Shown: positions 27,509 to 36,837, counted from the first letter of the stretch. The stretch is DNA of 64,000 nucleotides from Arthrobacter sp. FB24 (GCF_000196235.1 NC_008541.1:434001-498000); one strand, 5' to 3'. Translations and numbers: made by a program. Notes: generated by a model from the sequence alone, not told the origin.

Positions 27509-27937
27509 CTAGGCTGCGCTGATGCCGAAGAGTCCGATGATGAGGCCCATAACCACCAGCGTGACCAGTTCGTGCGCGCAGTTCAGGACGGTCAGGGCGG
27601 CGGGCCGGCCGTCGAATGCATCGTGGGTGATGAAGCGTGATGCGGTGAAGCCGGCCCACAGGATGACGGCCGTGATCAGGGTGTTGGCCAGGAAGTTGCC
27701 GCCGTAGAAGTGCTGGGAAATGGCGGCCGATCCGGCAAGGACCAGGGCGCTGACGAAGCTGACCACCAGCGTGATCAGGATGGGCTTGACGGCGTCCTTG
27801 GCGTCCCCGCTCGGGGTGACTTTCGCGAGCTTCATCCAGTAGTTGCCGAAGACCTTGGGGGTGTACCAGACCGAGCCCACCACCATGCTGGACAGGGTGG
27901 CCAGTACTACGGCCCAGATGTTGATTTCCGGAATCAA
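27509..27937 (-). CDS. DUF1761 membrane protein
   Basis: 142 residues with four membrane helices. VVGSVWYTPKVFGNYWMKL near the N-terminus and the C-terminal glycine-rich helix match DUF1761. It starts 10 bp after the MarR stop, hence likely the second gene of that operon. Function unknown. Confidence 0.85.
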   Translation of the reverse strand: MIPEINIWAVVLATLSSMVVGSVWYTPKVFGNYWMKLAKVTPSGDAKDAVKPILITLVVSFVSALVLAGSAAISQHFYGGNFLANTLITAVILWAGFTASRFITHDAFDGRPAALTVLNCAHELVTLVVMGLIIGLFGISAA

Positions 27938-27947
27938 TGCGTTCTCC

Positions 27948-28454
27948 TCAATCGGCGAAGTCGCCGGCGTTCCGGCGGAAATTTCCCAGGATCCTGATCA
28001 GCTGCTCCACGTCCTGGCCGGCGAAACCGGACTGGCCGAACACCTCGGAGTTGAGCGCCGCCGTCGCACTTTTGGCCAGGGTGCGTCCCTCGGCGGTGAG
28101 CTCGATCAGGGTGGTACGGCCGTCCGTCGGATGCGGGGAGCGGACCACCAGGCCTGCGTCCTGGAGGCGGTCGACGGCGTTTGTCACCGAGGTGGGGTGG
28201 ACCTGCAGGAGCGCGCTTGCCTTATTCATGGGCAGCGCGCCGCTGCGGGCGAAACTCAGCAGTGCCAGGAGTTCGTAGCGGGCGAACGTCAGGCCGAAGG
28301 GCTTGAGCACTCCCTCGATCCGGGCCAGCAGGATCTGCTGGGTGCGCATGATGGCCGTGATGGCAGCCATGGGCGCGGCAACGTCGCCCCAGCCGTGCCG
28401 TTCCCAGTTGCGCTGGGCATCGGCGATGGGATCGCGCGGGAGCGGGTTTCCCAT
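27948..28454 (-). CDS. MarR-family regulator
   Basis: 168 residues. ATG 28454 follows AGGAGGTGCC; an in-frame TTG at 28469 precedes that site and is rejected. The winged helix (FARYELLALLSFARSGALPM, SVTNAVDRLQDAGLVVRSPH) is complete. It probably controls its operon, perhaps including the acyl-CoA synthetase 30 bp upstream on the same strand. Confidence 0.88.
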   Translation of the reverse strand: MGNPLPRDPIADAQRNWERHGWGDVAAPMAAITAIMRTQQILLARIEGVLKPFGLTFARYELLALLSFARSGALPMNKASALLQVHPTSVTNAVDRLQDAGLVVRSPHPTDGRTTLIELTAEGRTLAKSATAALNSEVFGQSGFAGQDVEQLIRILGNFRRNAGDFAD

Positions 28455-28484
28455 GGCACCTCCTGACAAGTGGGTTGCTCCAGC

Positions 28485-30227
28485 CTAACTTTTCAAACCC
28501 GGGAAATCCGACTCCGAGTACTCGACGCCCAGGCCCTCCGGGAGCGGGCCGCCGCCGTGCCGCAGCTCCTCGCTGTGCCGGAGCTCCACGCGCCGGATCT
28601 TGCCCGAGATGGTCTTGGGCAGTTCCGCGAATTCCAGCCTCCGGATGCGCTTGAACGGAGCCAGATGGTCGCGGCAGTAGCGCAGGATGTCCTCGGCAAG
28701 TTCGGGGCCGGGCTGGTGCCCGGCGGCAAGGACCACAAACGCTTTCGGAACCGACAGTTTCAGCGCATCGGGGGAGGGAACGACGGCGGCCTCGGCCACC
28801 GCCGGGTGCTCGATCAGGACGCTTTCCAGCTCGAACGGGGACAACCGGTAATCGGAGGACTTGAAGACGTCGTCGCCGCGGCCCACGTAGGTGATGATGC
28901 CGCGCTCGTCCCGGCTGGCCATGTCGCCCGTGTGGTAGTAGCCGTCGCGGAAGGCGTCCGCAGTCTTCTCCGGGTCGCCGTAGTAGGCCTTCATCAGGCC
29001 CACAGGGCGCGGGTCCAGTCGCAGGCACAGCTCGCCGTCGTCGGCCTCTTCTCCCGTTGCCGGGTCCACAAGGACCACGTCATAACCGGGCAGGGGTTTG
29101 CCCATGGCGCCGATCTTGATCGGCTGGCCGGGCGTGTTGGCGATCTGCACGGTGGATTCGGTCTGGCCGAAGCCGTCCCGGATGGTCTGGCCCCAGGCGC
29201 GGTGCACCTGGTCGATCACCTCGGCGTTGAGCGGCTCGCCGGCGGACACCACCTTGGTGGGCGGGTTCTTCAACAGGGTGAGGTCGGCCTGGATCAGCAT
29301 CCGCCACACCGTGGGCGGGGCGCAAAAGCTGGTGACCTTCTCGCGGTCCATCTGCTCCATGAGGGCCTTGGCATCGAACCGGCTGTAGTTGTAGATGAAC
29401 ACGCAGGCCTCGGCGATCCAGGGCGTGAAGACGTTGGACCACGCGTGCTTGGCCCAGCCGGGCGAAGCGACGTTGAGATGCACATCGCCGGGTCCCATGC
29501 CGATCCAGAACATGGTGGACAGGTGGCCCACGGGGTAGGACGTGTGCGTGTGCTCCACGAGCTTGGCTTTGGACGTGGTCCCGGACGTGAAGTAGAGGAG
29601 CAGGGTTTCGTCCGCTTTGGTAGGTGCGTCCGGCGTGAAGTCTGTCGGGGCACCGTCAGCGTCCGCGTACCGGGCAACACCTGCCGTCGTTTCGGCGGCA
29701 GCTTCGGCGGCGTTGCCGCCGTCGGCGATTTCGATCAGTTTGTAGTTGCCCGGGACGCCGGAAAACTTGCCGATGTTGGAACTTCCGACGGCGGCCCAGC
29801 CCGCCTCGCCGCGTTCAACCCGGTCCGCCAGGTCCGCCGGCCCCATCAGGGTGGTGGTGGGAATCAGCACGATGCCCAGCTTGATGCCGGCCAGCATGAG
29901 TTCCCACAGTTCCACCTGGTTGCCCAGCATGATGATCATCCGGTCGCCGCGGCGAACGCCCTGGCTCCTTAGCCAGTTGGCAACCTGGTTGGAGCGCGCG
30001 GCCAGCTCCGCGAAGCTCCGCCGGGTAGCGCTGCCGTCCTGCTCCACGATCACCAGGGCGGGCTTGGCGCCCGTGGCGGGGTCGGCCGCGATCTGGTCGA
30101 ACCAGTCGAGGGCGAAGTTGAATTCTTCAAAGCGTGGCCACTGGAACTCATCCCGCGCCTGGTCGTAGTCCTCGTGGAGGGCCAGAAGCCTGTCCCTCGC
30201 GGCCCGGAAGTCGTCGGTGACTGTCAT
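28485..30227 (-). CDS. Acyl-CoA synthetase (AMP-forming)
   Basis: 580 residues. Adenylate-forming motifs: LLYFTSGTTSKAKLVEHTHT, DGFGQTEST, YYHTGDMASRDE, and the C-terminal Lys in PKTISGKIRRVEL. It activates a medium- or branched-chain fatty acid to the CoA ester. Divergent from an acyl-CoA dehydrogenase; the two share a short promoter region with a conserved box. Confidence 0.9.
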   Translation of the reverse strand: MTVTDDFRAARDRLLALHEDYDQARDEFQWPRFEEFNFALDWFDQIAADPATGAKPALVIVEQDGSATRRSFAELAARSNQVANWLRSQGVRRGDRMIIMLGNQVELWELMLAGIKLGIVLIPTTTLMGPADLADRVERGEAGWAAVGSSNIGKFSGVPGNYKLIEIADGGNAAEAAAETTAGVARYADADGAPTDFTPDAPTKADETLLLYFTSGTTSKAKLVEHTHTSYPVGHLSTMFWIGMGPGDVHLNVASPGWAKHAWSNVFTPWIAEACVFIYNYSRFDAKALMEQMDREKVTSFCAPPTVWRMLIQADLTLLKNPPTKVVSAGEPLNAEVIDQVHRAWGQTIRDGFGQTESTVQIANTPGQPIKIGAMGKPLPGYDVVLVDPATGEEADDGELCLRLDPRPVGLMKAYYGDPEKTADAFRDGYYHTGDMASRDERGIITYVGRGDDVFKSSDYRLSPFELESVLIEHPAVAEAAVVPSPDALKLSVPKAFVVLAAGHQPGPELAEDILRYCRDHLAPFKRIRRLEFAELPKTISGKIRRVELRHSEELRHGGGPLPEGLGVEYSESDFPGLKS

Positions 30228-30241
30228 GGGGGCCCTTTCGC

Positions 30242-30280
30242 CTAGTGATCCATGTCACTGTGCAATATACTAGGACATCC
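30242..30280. promoter_or_regulatory. Shared promoter/operator between synthetase and dehydrogenase
   Basis: On the minus strand GGATGTCCTAGTATATTGCA (30280 to 30261) resembles the mmsA promoter box at 14910. On the plus strand TATACT (30266-30271) could serve the dehydrogenase. An inverted repeat AGTGA-N6-TCACT (30244-30259) overlaps and may be a repressor site. Confidence 0.5.
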
Positions 30281-30312
30281 AAGGGTTTGGAAGAGTGAAG
30301 GGATGCGTGCCG

Positions 30313-31521
30313 GTGCAGCCACAACGACGTGACGACGGAGAAACCACCACAGTTCCGGAGCAGCCGCCGTTCCCGGAGGCGGACCTGATGTACATCGTGG
30401 ATTTGCTGCCGGCGGGGGAGCGCTCGCGGTACCTGGAAGTGCGGGAATTCCTCCAGTCCCGCATCCGCGCGGCCTCGATCGAATACTGGAACCGCGAGGA
30501 ATTTCCGTTTGGCCTGCTGGCAGAGATGGGAAAGTTCGGGCTCGGCGGGCTGCAGACAGACGGAACGTCGGCACTCTTCAAGGGCCTGATGTATGTGGAA
30601 GTTGCCCGTGCCGATGTGTCCTTGTCCGCCCTGGTAGGGATCCACAACGAGCTGATCGTAGGAATGATCGACGAGCTCGGTTCGGAAGCGCAGAAGCAGC
30701 GCTGGCTTCCCGGGCTGAAAGCCTTTACGCAGCTGGGGGCCTTCGCGCTGACGGAGCCGGATCACGGTTCGGACATTGCCGGCGGCCTCGAAACGTCAGC
30801 CCGGCTGGAGCGCGGTGAATGGGTGATCAACGGCGCCAAACGCTGGATCGGCGCCGGGACTATTGCTGACTTTGCGCTGGTGTGGGCACGGGACGAGGCG
30901 GACCGGCAGATCAAGGGCTTCATTGTGGAGACGGACCGTCCCGGCTACTCCGCCACGAAGATTTCCAACAAGATCGGCCTGCGGATCATGCAGAACGCGG
31001 ACATCGTTCTGGACGAAGTCCGGATCCCGGAATCCAACCTCCTGCCGGGCGCCACGGATTTTTCGAAGGCCAACGACCTGTTGCGGGATTCGCGGGCCTG
31101 GGTGGGCTGGCAATGTGCCGGGATCCAGCTGGCCGCGTTCGACGTCGCCCGGGCGTATGCCCTGGAAAGAAAGCAGTTCGGCAAGGAACTGGCGCGCTTC
31201 CAGCTGATACAGCAGCAACTGGCCGAAATCCTGGGCAACGCCAGTGCCTCCCTGGCGCTGATGGCGCAGCTGGCCCGGATCCAGCAGGACGGCAAGCTGG
31301 AAATGGTGCAGGCGGCCATGGCCAAGTCCACTACCACCCGGCTGGCGCGGGCTTCCGTGGCGATGGGCAGGTCGCTGATGGGCGGAAACGGCATCAGCAG
31401 CGACTACGAGATGGGCAAGCTCTTTGGCGACGCGGAAATTCTCTACACCTACGAGGGCAGCTACGAGATCAACTCGCTGATCGTGGCGCGTGCCGTGACG
31501 GGGAAGTCCGCGTTCGTCTGA
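30313..31521 (+). CDS. Acyl-CoA dehydrogenase (glutaryl-CoA dehydrogenase-like)
   Basis: About 402 residues from GTG 30313, 9 bp after GAAGGGA; in-frame GTGs at 30295 and 30307 are possible but less well placed. FAD and substrate motifs: LTEPDHGSDIAGGL, NGAKRWIGAGTIADFALVWA, ARSL-type MGRSLMGGNGI. The catalytic Glu lies in YTYEGSYEINSLIVARAVTG, as in glutaryl-CoA dehydrogenases. It oxidises acyl-CoA with FAD. Confidence 0.88.
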   Translation: MQPQRRDDGETTTVPEQPPFPEADLMYIVDLLPAGERSRYLEVREFLQSRIRAASIEYWNREEFPFGLLAEMGKFGLGGLQTDGTSALFKGLMYVEVARADVSLSALVGIHNELIVGMIDELGSEAQKQRWLPGLKAFTQLGAFALTEPDHGSDIAGGLETSARLERGEWVINGAKRWIGAGTIADFALVWARDEADRQIKGFIVETDRPGYSATKISNKIGLRIMQNADIVLDEVRIPESNLLPGATDFSKANDLLRDSRAWVGWQCAGIQLAAFDVARAYALERKQFGKELARFQLIQQQLAEILGNASASLALMAQLARIQQDGKLEMVQAAMAKSTTTRLARASVAMGRSLMGGNGISSDYEMGKLFGDAEILYTYEGSYEINSLIVARAVTGKSAFV

Positions 31522-31546
31522 GGGCTGGCGTTATTCCGCAGCCGCG

Positions 31547-32119
31547 CTAGTCCTGGCCACGCTCATAGTGGAGGAGAGCTACTCCGTTGCCGAACGTGTG
31601 CGTGCCTAACAGCTTCAGGTTCAGCCGGACGTCCGGTGACTCGAACAGCGGCCGGCCGTTGCCTTGGCCGAGGACCACGGGGTGCACGTAGATCCGGTAT
31701 TCGTCGATCAGGCCGAGCCGCATGAACGTTGCGGCCAGATTGGCGCCGCTGACTGCAAGGTCGCCGCCGGGCTGCGCCTTCAGTTCCGCGATTTCTTCAG
31801 GCACGACGTCGTGCATCACCGTGGTGTTCCAGTCGGCGTCGGTGAGGGTCCGGGAGAAGACGAACTTTGGCATGTCGCGCCAGATCCTTGCGAACTCGAC
31901 CTCGACCGCCGGGCTGTTTGGATCCTGGTCCGCCGTGGGCCAGTAGTCGGCCATCAACTCGTAGGTGAGCCTTCCGTCCAGGAACCCTCCCAGCCCCTTG
32001 CACTCATCGTTGAAGTGTTGGTGCAGTTCCTCGTCCACCAGGTGCCAGCTGATGTCACGGTCCAGCCCTTCGAAGTACCCGTCCACCGACACTGACGCCA
32101 TCAGAATGATCTTCCGCAT
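31547..32119 (-). CDS. Dihydrofolate reductase-like (RibD C-terminal domain) protein
   Basis: 190 residues from ATG 32119, preceded by GGGAGGGACCCAC. MASVSVDGYFEG at the N-terminus, GGFLDGRLTYELM, FSRTL and PGGDLAVSGANLAATFMR are those of the stand-alone DHFR/RibD-C family. The true substrate is unknown, as for most members. Confidence 0.87.
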   Translation of the reverse strand: MRKIILMASVSVDGYFEGLDRDISWHLVDEELHQHFNDECKGLGGFLDGRLTYELMADYWPTADQDPNSPAVEVEFARIWRDMPKFVFSRTLTDADWNTTVMHDVVPEEIAELKAQPGGDLAVSGANLAATFMRLGLIDEYRIYVHPVVLGQGNGRPLFESPDVRLNLKLLGTHTFGNGVALLHYERGQD

Positions 32120-32393
32120 GTGGGTCCCTCCCTGGTAGGGCGGGCACCCGAGCGGGACCGCCGTCGTATCTTCCAGTGAATCACTCAAGGATGCGTTGGA
32201 ACAGGACAGGCATGCATGGCGAGTTTCGATTCGATGAAGGCGTGCTGGCCGGCGGGCGTGAAGAACTCGCCGTTGCATTGACGGAGAGGGGGTCCTTCGT
32301 CCCTTACGCCGGACCGTACTGAAGGCCACAGTTGGTGCTAGGGGAACCGCGTGTGGGCAGCCCCGACTTGGATGCGCCATAGAAGGAGGAACC

Positions 32394-32795
32394 ATGAAGA
32401 TCGAATCATGGATTTTCGGAGGCCTGGCCATGTTCTTCGTACCCGTGGGCGTGGTTTATGGCTTTGTCACAGGCTGGACCGAGCCAGTGGGCTTCCTGGC
32501 CTTGTGGCTGGTCGGAGGCCTGGCCGGACTGATCGGGGGCTACCTCGGCTACACCGGCCGGCGGGTAGGGATGCGTCCAGAGGACCGCCATGACGCGGAG
32601 ATCCACGAAGGCGCAGGCGAGCAGGGTCAGTTCAGCCCCTGGAGCTGGTGGCCGATTGCCGTGGGCATCTCCGCGGCAACCGGGTTCCTGGGCCTGGCTA
32701 TTGGATTTTGGATCGTCTACATCGGTGCAGGATTTGCGCTGGTGGCGTTGATTGGCTGGGTTTTCGAGTACAGCCGCGGGGATCACGCCCACTAG
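32394..32795 (+). CDS. Orphan cytochrome c oxidase subunit 4 (CtaF-type)
   Basis: 133 residues with four membrane helices in two pairs, separated by the hydrophilic GMRPEDRHDAEIHEGAGEQG loop and FSPWSWWP, as in the actinobacterial aa3 oxidase subunit IV. It ends GDHAH. The usual ctaC/ctaD/ctaE neighbours are missing, so this is a stray second copy or a regulated alternative subunit. Start context CATAGAAGGAGGAACC is strong. Confidence 0.85.
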   Translation: MKIESWIFGGLAMFFVPVGVVYGFVTGWTEPVGFLALWLVGGLAGLIGGYLGYTGRRVGMRPEDRHDAEIHEGAGEQGQFSPWSWWPIAVGISAATGFLGLAIGFWIVYIGAGFALVALIGWVFEYSRGDHAH

Positions 32796-32822
32796 CAGCG
32801 GGGCGCCCTCCAGCAGTCACGG

Positions 32823-32837
32823 GTGTACGTAGTACAC
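32823..32837. promoter_or_regulatory. TetR-type operator
   Basis: A perfect palindrome GTGTAC-GTA-GTACAC lies 35 bp upstream of the TetR gene and overlaps the start of a plausible promoter (TTGACA follows at 32842). This is the size and symmetry of a TetR autoregulatory site. Confidence 0.7.
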
Positions 32838-32871
32838 TCGTTGACAAGAATCGGCTAGCTAAGGTGCCCAC

Positions 32872-33591
32872 ATGACTCAGCAGGCGGAAGCCACGCGCCG
32901 GATCCCGCTGAACCGGGACCGCGTCCTGACTGCCGCCGTCGTACTGGCCGATGCAGCGGGTATCGAGTCACTCAGCATGAGAAGGCTGGCGCAGGAGCTT
33001 GGCGTGGTGCCGATGGCGCTGTACAAGCACGTCGCCAACAAGGAGGAACTCCTTGACGGCATGGTGGACGTGCTTGTTGCCGAAATCGATCCTCCCGCCA
33101 GCGACGCCGGCTGGAAGAACGCGGTGCGGCTGAGGGTCCTGTCGGCGAGAAAGTCCTTGCTGCGGCATCCATGGGCCCGCCAGGTGCTTGAATCCCGCAC
33201 CACCAGGACGCCGGCGGTCCTTGGCTACATGGATTCGTTCATCGGCATGTTCCTGGCCGGCGGTTTTTCCGTCGACCTCACCCATCACGTGATGCATGCA
33301 CTCGGCAGCCGCATGTGGGGGTTTACCCAGGAGTTGTTCGACGATTCAGCCAACGCGGTGCCGGCCGATCTGGCCCCTGAAACGCAGGCGGCCATGCTCC
33401 ACGAGATGGCGCAGCGGTATCCGAACATCTTGCAGGTGGCCCTGGCCGCGAATCACGACGACGGGTCGGTGGTTTCGCAGGGCTGCGACGACCAGTTCGA
33501 GTTCGAGTTCGCGCTTGACCTCCTCCTGGACGGGTTCGAGCGCTTCCACCGGCAGGGCTGGACGTCGGGGCAGGCGAAGCTGGAGCGATAG
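32872..33591 (+). CDS. TetR/AcrR-family regulator
   Basis: 239 residues. The helix-turn-helix region is LSMRRLAQELGVVPMALYKH, followed by VANKEELLDGMVDV and a TetR C-terminal domain. It probably represses itself through the palindrome at 32823. The target may include the downstream toroid protein, whose start lies 18 bp after its stop. Confidence 0.88.
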   Translation: MTQQAEATRRIPLNRDRVLTAAVVLADAAGIESLSMRRLAQELGVVPMALYKHVANKEELLDGMVDVLVAEIDPPASDAGWKNAVRLRVLSARKSLLRHPWARQVLESRTTRTPAVLGYMDSFIGMFLAGGFSVDLTHHVMHALGSRMWGFTQELFDDSANAVPADLAPETQAAMLHEMAQRYPNILQVALAANHDDGSVVSQGCDDQFEFEFALDLLLDGFERFHRQGWTSGQAKLER

Positions 33592-33609
33592 CCCGCCAGG
33601 TGTTAGCTT

Positions 33610-34551
33610 GTGGGGATGGAGGCGCTCGACTGGCTGCTTGACTCCGACCCCGCGATCCGCTGGCAGGTCCTGCGTGACCTCACGGGCGCACCGCCCGAGG
33701 ACGTGGAGGCCGAACGAACCCGCGTGGCCACCCAAGGCTGGGGTGCGCGCCTGCTGGAGCTGCAGGATGAAAACGGCCAGTGGGACGGCGGCACGTACTT
33801 CCCGGCGCAGTTCGATGAGTCCGAGAAAGGCCAGCCCTGGACGGCGACCACGTACAGCCTGTTGCTGCTGCGGGATTTCGGGCTGGACCCGCGTAGCGGC
33901 CAGGCCCGCCGTGCCGTGGACCTCGTCCGCGAAAACAGCCGTTGGGAGGAAGGCGGCCAGCCGTTCTTCGATGGAGAAGTGGAGCCGTGTATCAACGGTA
34001 TGGCCGTCGCACTCGGCGCGTACTTCGGCGAAAACGTCGACGTCGTGGTGGGGCGTCTGCTGCGTGAGCAGCTCGCCGACGGCGGATGGAACTGTGAGGC
34101 GGAAAGAGGCTCGGTGCGTTCGTCGTTCGGGACGACGATCAACGTTCTGGAAGGCCTGCTGGAGTACGAGCGCGCTACCGGCGGTTCGCCGGTCTCGGTT
34201 GCGGCCAGGCAGCGCGGCGAGGAATACCTGCTGGAGCGTGGACTCCTTCGGCGCAAGAGCACCGGCGAACTGATCGACCGTGACTGGCTGGAGTTCTCCT
34301 ACCCGACCCGCTGGTTCTACGACGCCCTGCGCGGCCTCGACTACTTCCGCGCCGCCGGCAACCGCCCGGACGAACGCGTCTCCGAAGCTGTGGAGGTGCT
34401 CCGCCCAAAACGGCAACCCGATGGTACATGGCTGCTGGAAAACACCCACCCCGGCCGGATCCACTTCGCCATGGAGGACGGTGACGGACGCCCGAGCCGC
34501 TGGAACACCCTCAGGGCGCTGCGGGTACTCGACTGGTACGACGGGCAGTAG
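33610..34551 (+). CDS. Alpha-toroid (squalene-cyclase/prenyltransferase-fold) protein
   Basis: 313 residues from GTG 33610; the ATG at 33616 is the alternative. Repeated motifs LQDENGQWDGGTYF, LREQLADGGWNCEA and KRQPDGTWLLENTHPG are QW-like repeats of the six-hairpin/alpha-toroid fold. The DXDD or DCTAE catalytic motifs of true cyclases are not visible, so enzymatic cyclase activity should not be assumed. Likely co-transcribed with the TetR gene. Confidence 0.75.
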   Translation: MGMEALDWLLDSDPAIRWQVLRDLTGAPPEDVEAERTRVATQGWGARLLELQDENGQWDGGTYFPAQFDESEKGQPWTATTYSLLLLRDFGLDPRSGQARRAVDLVRENSRWEEGGQPFFDGEVEPCINGMAVALGAYFGENVDVVVGRLLREQLADGGWNCEAERGSVRSSFGTTINVLEGLLEYERATGGSPVSVAARQRGEEYLLERGLLRRKSTGELIDRDWLEFSYPTRWFYDALRGLDYFRAAGNRPDERVSEAVEVLRPKRQPDGTWLLENTHPGRIHFAMEDGDGRPSRWNTLRALRVLDWYDGQ

Positions 34552-34691
34552 CTGTTCGGGCCCGCGCCCTCCGGTGCCCGGTCACAATCCGGTTCCTCGG
34601 CCGGAGTTGTTCCGGATACCAAGGGCACGGCTACGCTGGCAACCACTACGTGCGCGTCACGTGACCTGAGAGCAGCAGGCAGGGTCGTAAT

Positions 34692-34727
34692 GGGCTGGCA
34701 TCAGTTGATGCGGGCCCATCTTTTATT
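34692..34727 (+). terminator. Probable rho-independent terminator
   Basis: Arms 34692-34702 and 34707-34717 form an 11-bp stem with two weak pairs, followed by ATCTTTTATT. It would end the toroid-protein transcript, or act as a leader terminator before the gene at 34781. Confidence 0.65.
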
Positions 34728-34780
34728 GGGTCGGCGCAGGCCGCCGGGGGACTCCCGGTTTCGATCCCAGGAGAGTAACG

Positions 34781-35047
34781 ATGAGCAATGACCAGGACAT
34801 CCCGGATACCGGGGGAGAACACGGGACGGGAAGCCTCCCGTCTGTCCGGACGTCCCGGAAGCGAACCAAGCATCCGCGGTTCCGGACCGGCGAACACGTC
34901 CGCTTCGCCGACGGGCACGTGACCGGCACCGGCGTGGTGGATGACTCCACCCGCGACGGCTCGGTCCTCTGGGTCTGGGCCGACGGCGGCAACGGCCGGA
35001 GGATGCTCCTGCAAGGCCGGGGTACGTCGGTTGAATCCCTGACGTAA
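34781..35047 (+). CDS. Small basic hypothetical protein
   Basis: 88 residues. A disordered N-terminal 40 residues (RTSRKRTKHPRFRTG) is followed by a compact beta domain (HVRFADGHVTGTGVVDDST, then VLWVWADGGNGRRML) that resembles a small SH3-like or DUF fold. CAGGAGAG precedes ATG 34781. Function unknown. Confidence 0.65.
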   Translation: MSNDQDIPDTGGEHGTGSLPSVRTSRKRTKHPRFRTGEHVRFADGHVTGTGVVDDSTRDGSVLWVWADGGNGRRMLLQGRGTSVESLT

Positions 35048-35074
35048 AGGCCACCGGACAGCACTGGTTGAGCC

Positions 35075-36112
35075 TCAGGTGAGCAGCCTGGCCACCAGTT
35101 CGCCGCGGCTCCCCACTCCCACCTTTTCAAAGAGGGATTTCAGGTGGTCGTGCACCGTGTGCGGCGAGATGTACAGGTGCTCGGCGATTTCCGTCGTCGC
35201 CGAGCCGGCGACCACCTCAAGGCAGACGTCCCGTTCCCGGGGCGTGGCGCCGTATGCGGCGAGCAGGAAGGTGACCATTTCGTGCGTGGTGGCCGGTTCC
35301 ACCGTGACCACCATCTGGCCGGGGTCGTCTCCGGTGATGAGCCGGCTGGCCTGCAGCACCACCCAGTGGTCCCCTACGTCGCGCATCCTCATGCGGGCCG
35401 TCCCGGAGGCAGCGGCCTTTGCGGCGCCCACCACGGAATACAGGGTCATGCCGAAACGGCCGGGTGCCTGGTCCTCCAGCGCCGCCAGCCAGGTGGCGGC
35501 GGCCGGCGTGGCGGCACGCACCTCGCCGCGCGGTCCCACCAGGACGATCACGGGACCGTCCGGCCCGCGCAACGCGGGCCGTTCCACGCGCACCGCGACC
35601 CGGGTGGCGGCGGCCAAGGCCGCTGCGATGGAACTCAGGAAATCCACTTCCCGGTCAGTGAAGTCCGGACCCGACTCACGGAACAGCCCGCCCACGGCCC
35701 AGCACACGTCATCGGTCCGGAATACCGCACGCAGTTCGTGCTCCAGCCCCTGCGGGCGGAGCAGGTCGTTGAGCCGCACGCTCCTGACCACGTCGCGGTG
35801 CGCTACATCGGACAGCCGGGCGGCCGGCATCGGCCGACGGGTCAGCTGCGCGAAGGGGTTCGGCTCCGTGCCGGCGTATTCAGTCTCGGCGAAGCGCACG
35901 CCGTATTCGTCGGGCGTCGGCCAGGGCGGCCAGTTGGTGATCGAGGTCATGATCAGGGTTGCGGGGTCGACGCCGGCCCAGCAGGCCTGCTGAAAAGGTA
36001 CGGTTTCATGCACGACGGCGAGCGCTGCGGCGTGCAGCTCAGCCACGCCCATGCCGGTGGCCGCCATAGCGGCGATCTCCTGCCGGGCCCGCTCTGCGCG
36101 ATCTGCCCACAT
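35075..36112 (-). CDS. LuxR-family regulator with GAF-like sensor
   Basis: 345 residues. The N-terminal half (about 10-170) resembles a GAF-type sensing domain; a PAS-like region (VGPRGEVRAATPAAATWLAAL) follows. The C-terminal LuxR helix-turn-helix is TPRERDVCLEVVAGSATTEI through HLYISPHTVHDHLKSLFEKV. It lies divergent from the DUF1304 gene; the target is not apparent. Confidence 0.85.
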   Translation of the reverse strand: MWADRAERARQEIAAMAATGMGVAELHAAALAVVHETVPFQQACWAGVDPATLIMTSITNWPPWPTPDEYGVRFAETEYAGTEPNPFAQLTRRPMPAARLSDVAHRDVVRSVRLNDLLRPQGLEHELRAVFRTDDVCWAVGGLFRESGPDFTDREVDFLSSIAAALAAATRVAVRVERPALRGPDGPVIVLVGPRGEVRAATPAAATWLAALEDQAPGRFGMTLYSVVGAAKAAASGTARMRMRDVGDHWVVLQASRLITGDDPGQMVVTVEPATTHEMVTFLLAAYGATPRERDVCLEVVAGSATTEIAEHLYISPHTVHDHLKSLFEKVGVGSRGELVARLLT

Positions 36113-36233
36113 GCTTCCAGTATCCGCCGCAGAAGGCGGACTGCAATCCCCTCATTGGGGGATCTTCCGGACCCTGGCGGAACCCCCTCGGCCGGGGATG
36201 GGAAGACCTCCACCCGAGACGTACGCTTCGAGC

Positions 36234-36632
36234 ATGAACGCAGTTGCCCAGCTGTTCGCCCTGCTCGAGGCCCTGATCTATATCGCGGTGTTTCCCCTTG
36301 AGGCCTTCTTCCTGCGCCGCCCCGCAGTGCAGAAGTTCCTGAGCACCCCGGCCGAAAACGTCCCGGCGGTCATGATGTGGGCTATTCCCGTGGGCTTCCG
36401 GAACCTCCTCATTGCCCTGGGGGTCATTGCGGGACTAGTGGCCCTCAATACCGGGAGCGAGGTGGTTGGCCGGACGCTGGTCACCTACTGCTGCGCCTAC
36501 ATGGTCCTGGGCGGGGCCACCATGGCACTGGCCGATGCCTTGGGGCACTACCCGACGAAGGGGGACAGCATTCCCGGAACGCTCGCGGCTACCGTGCCCG
36601 CCCTGATTGCGCTGGTCGCCTCGGCGTTCTGA
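36234..36632 (+). CDS. DUF1304 membrane protein
   Basis: 132 residues with four membrane helices. ALLEALIYIAVFPLEAFFLR at the N-terminus and WAIPVGFRNLLIALGVIAGL match DUF1304. ATG 36234 is used because the frame upstream overlaps the LuxR promoter and looks non-coding. Function unknown. Confidence 0.82.
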   Translation: MNAVAQLFALLEALIYIAVFPLEAFFLRRPAVQKFLSTPAENVPAVMMWAIPVGFRNLLIALGVIAGLVALNTGSEVVGRTLVTYCCAYMVLGGATMALADALGHYPTKGDSIPGTLAATVPALIALVASAF

Positions 36633-36837
36633 ACGGGGCCTGCCCAGCGGGTTTCACGGACAACGAAGGCCCGCCTATGGGGGACAGACGGACCTTCGCA
36701 AGTAAAACGCTACAACCCATCTAAATAGCTATCGAGTGGACGAGCCCGGGGTCCCCGGCGGCTGCGCGTCATCCCTTGCGACGGGCGGAAGCAGCGGCGT
36801 AGTCTCCCTGCTATCAGGCCATCCGGCGGGAGGATGC

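Noticed and set aside
32212..32322. 36-codon plus-strand ORF with an AGGACAGG site
   Set aside because: Product (ending TERGSFVPYAGPY) has no recognisable feature and lies in a promoter gap; not enough support to list as a gene.
34740..34775. GGTTTCGATCC, resembling a tRNA T-loop
   Set aside because: No acceptor, D or anticodon arms can be folded around it; it is simply the leader of the 34781 gene.
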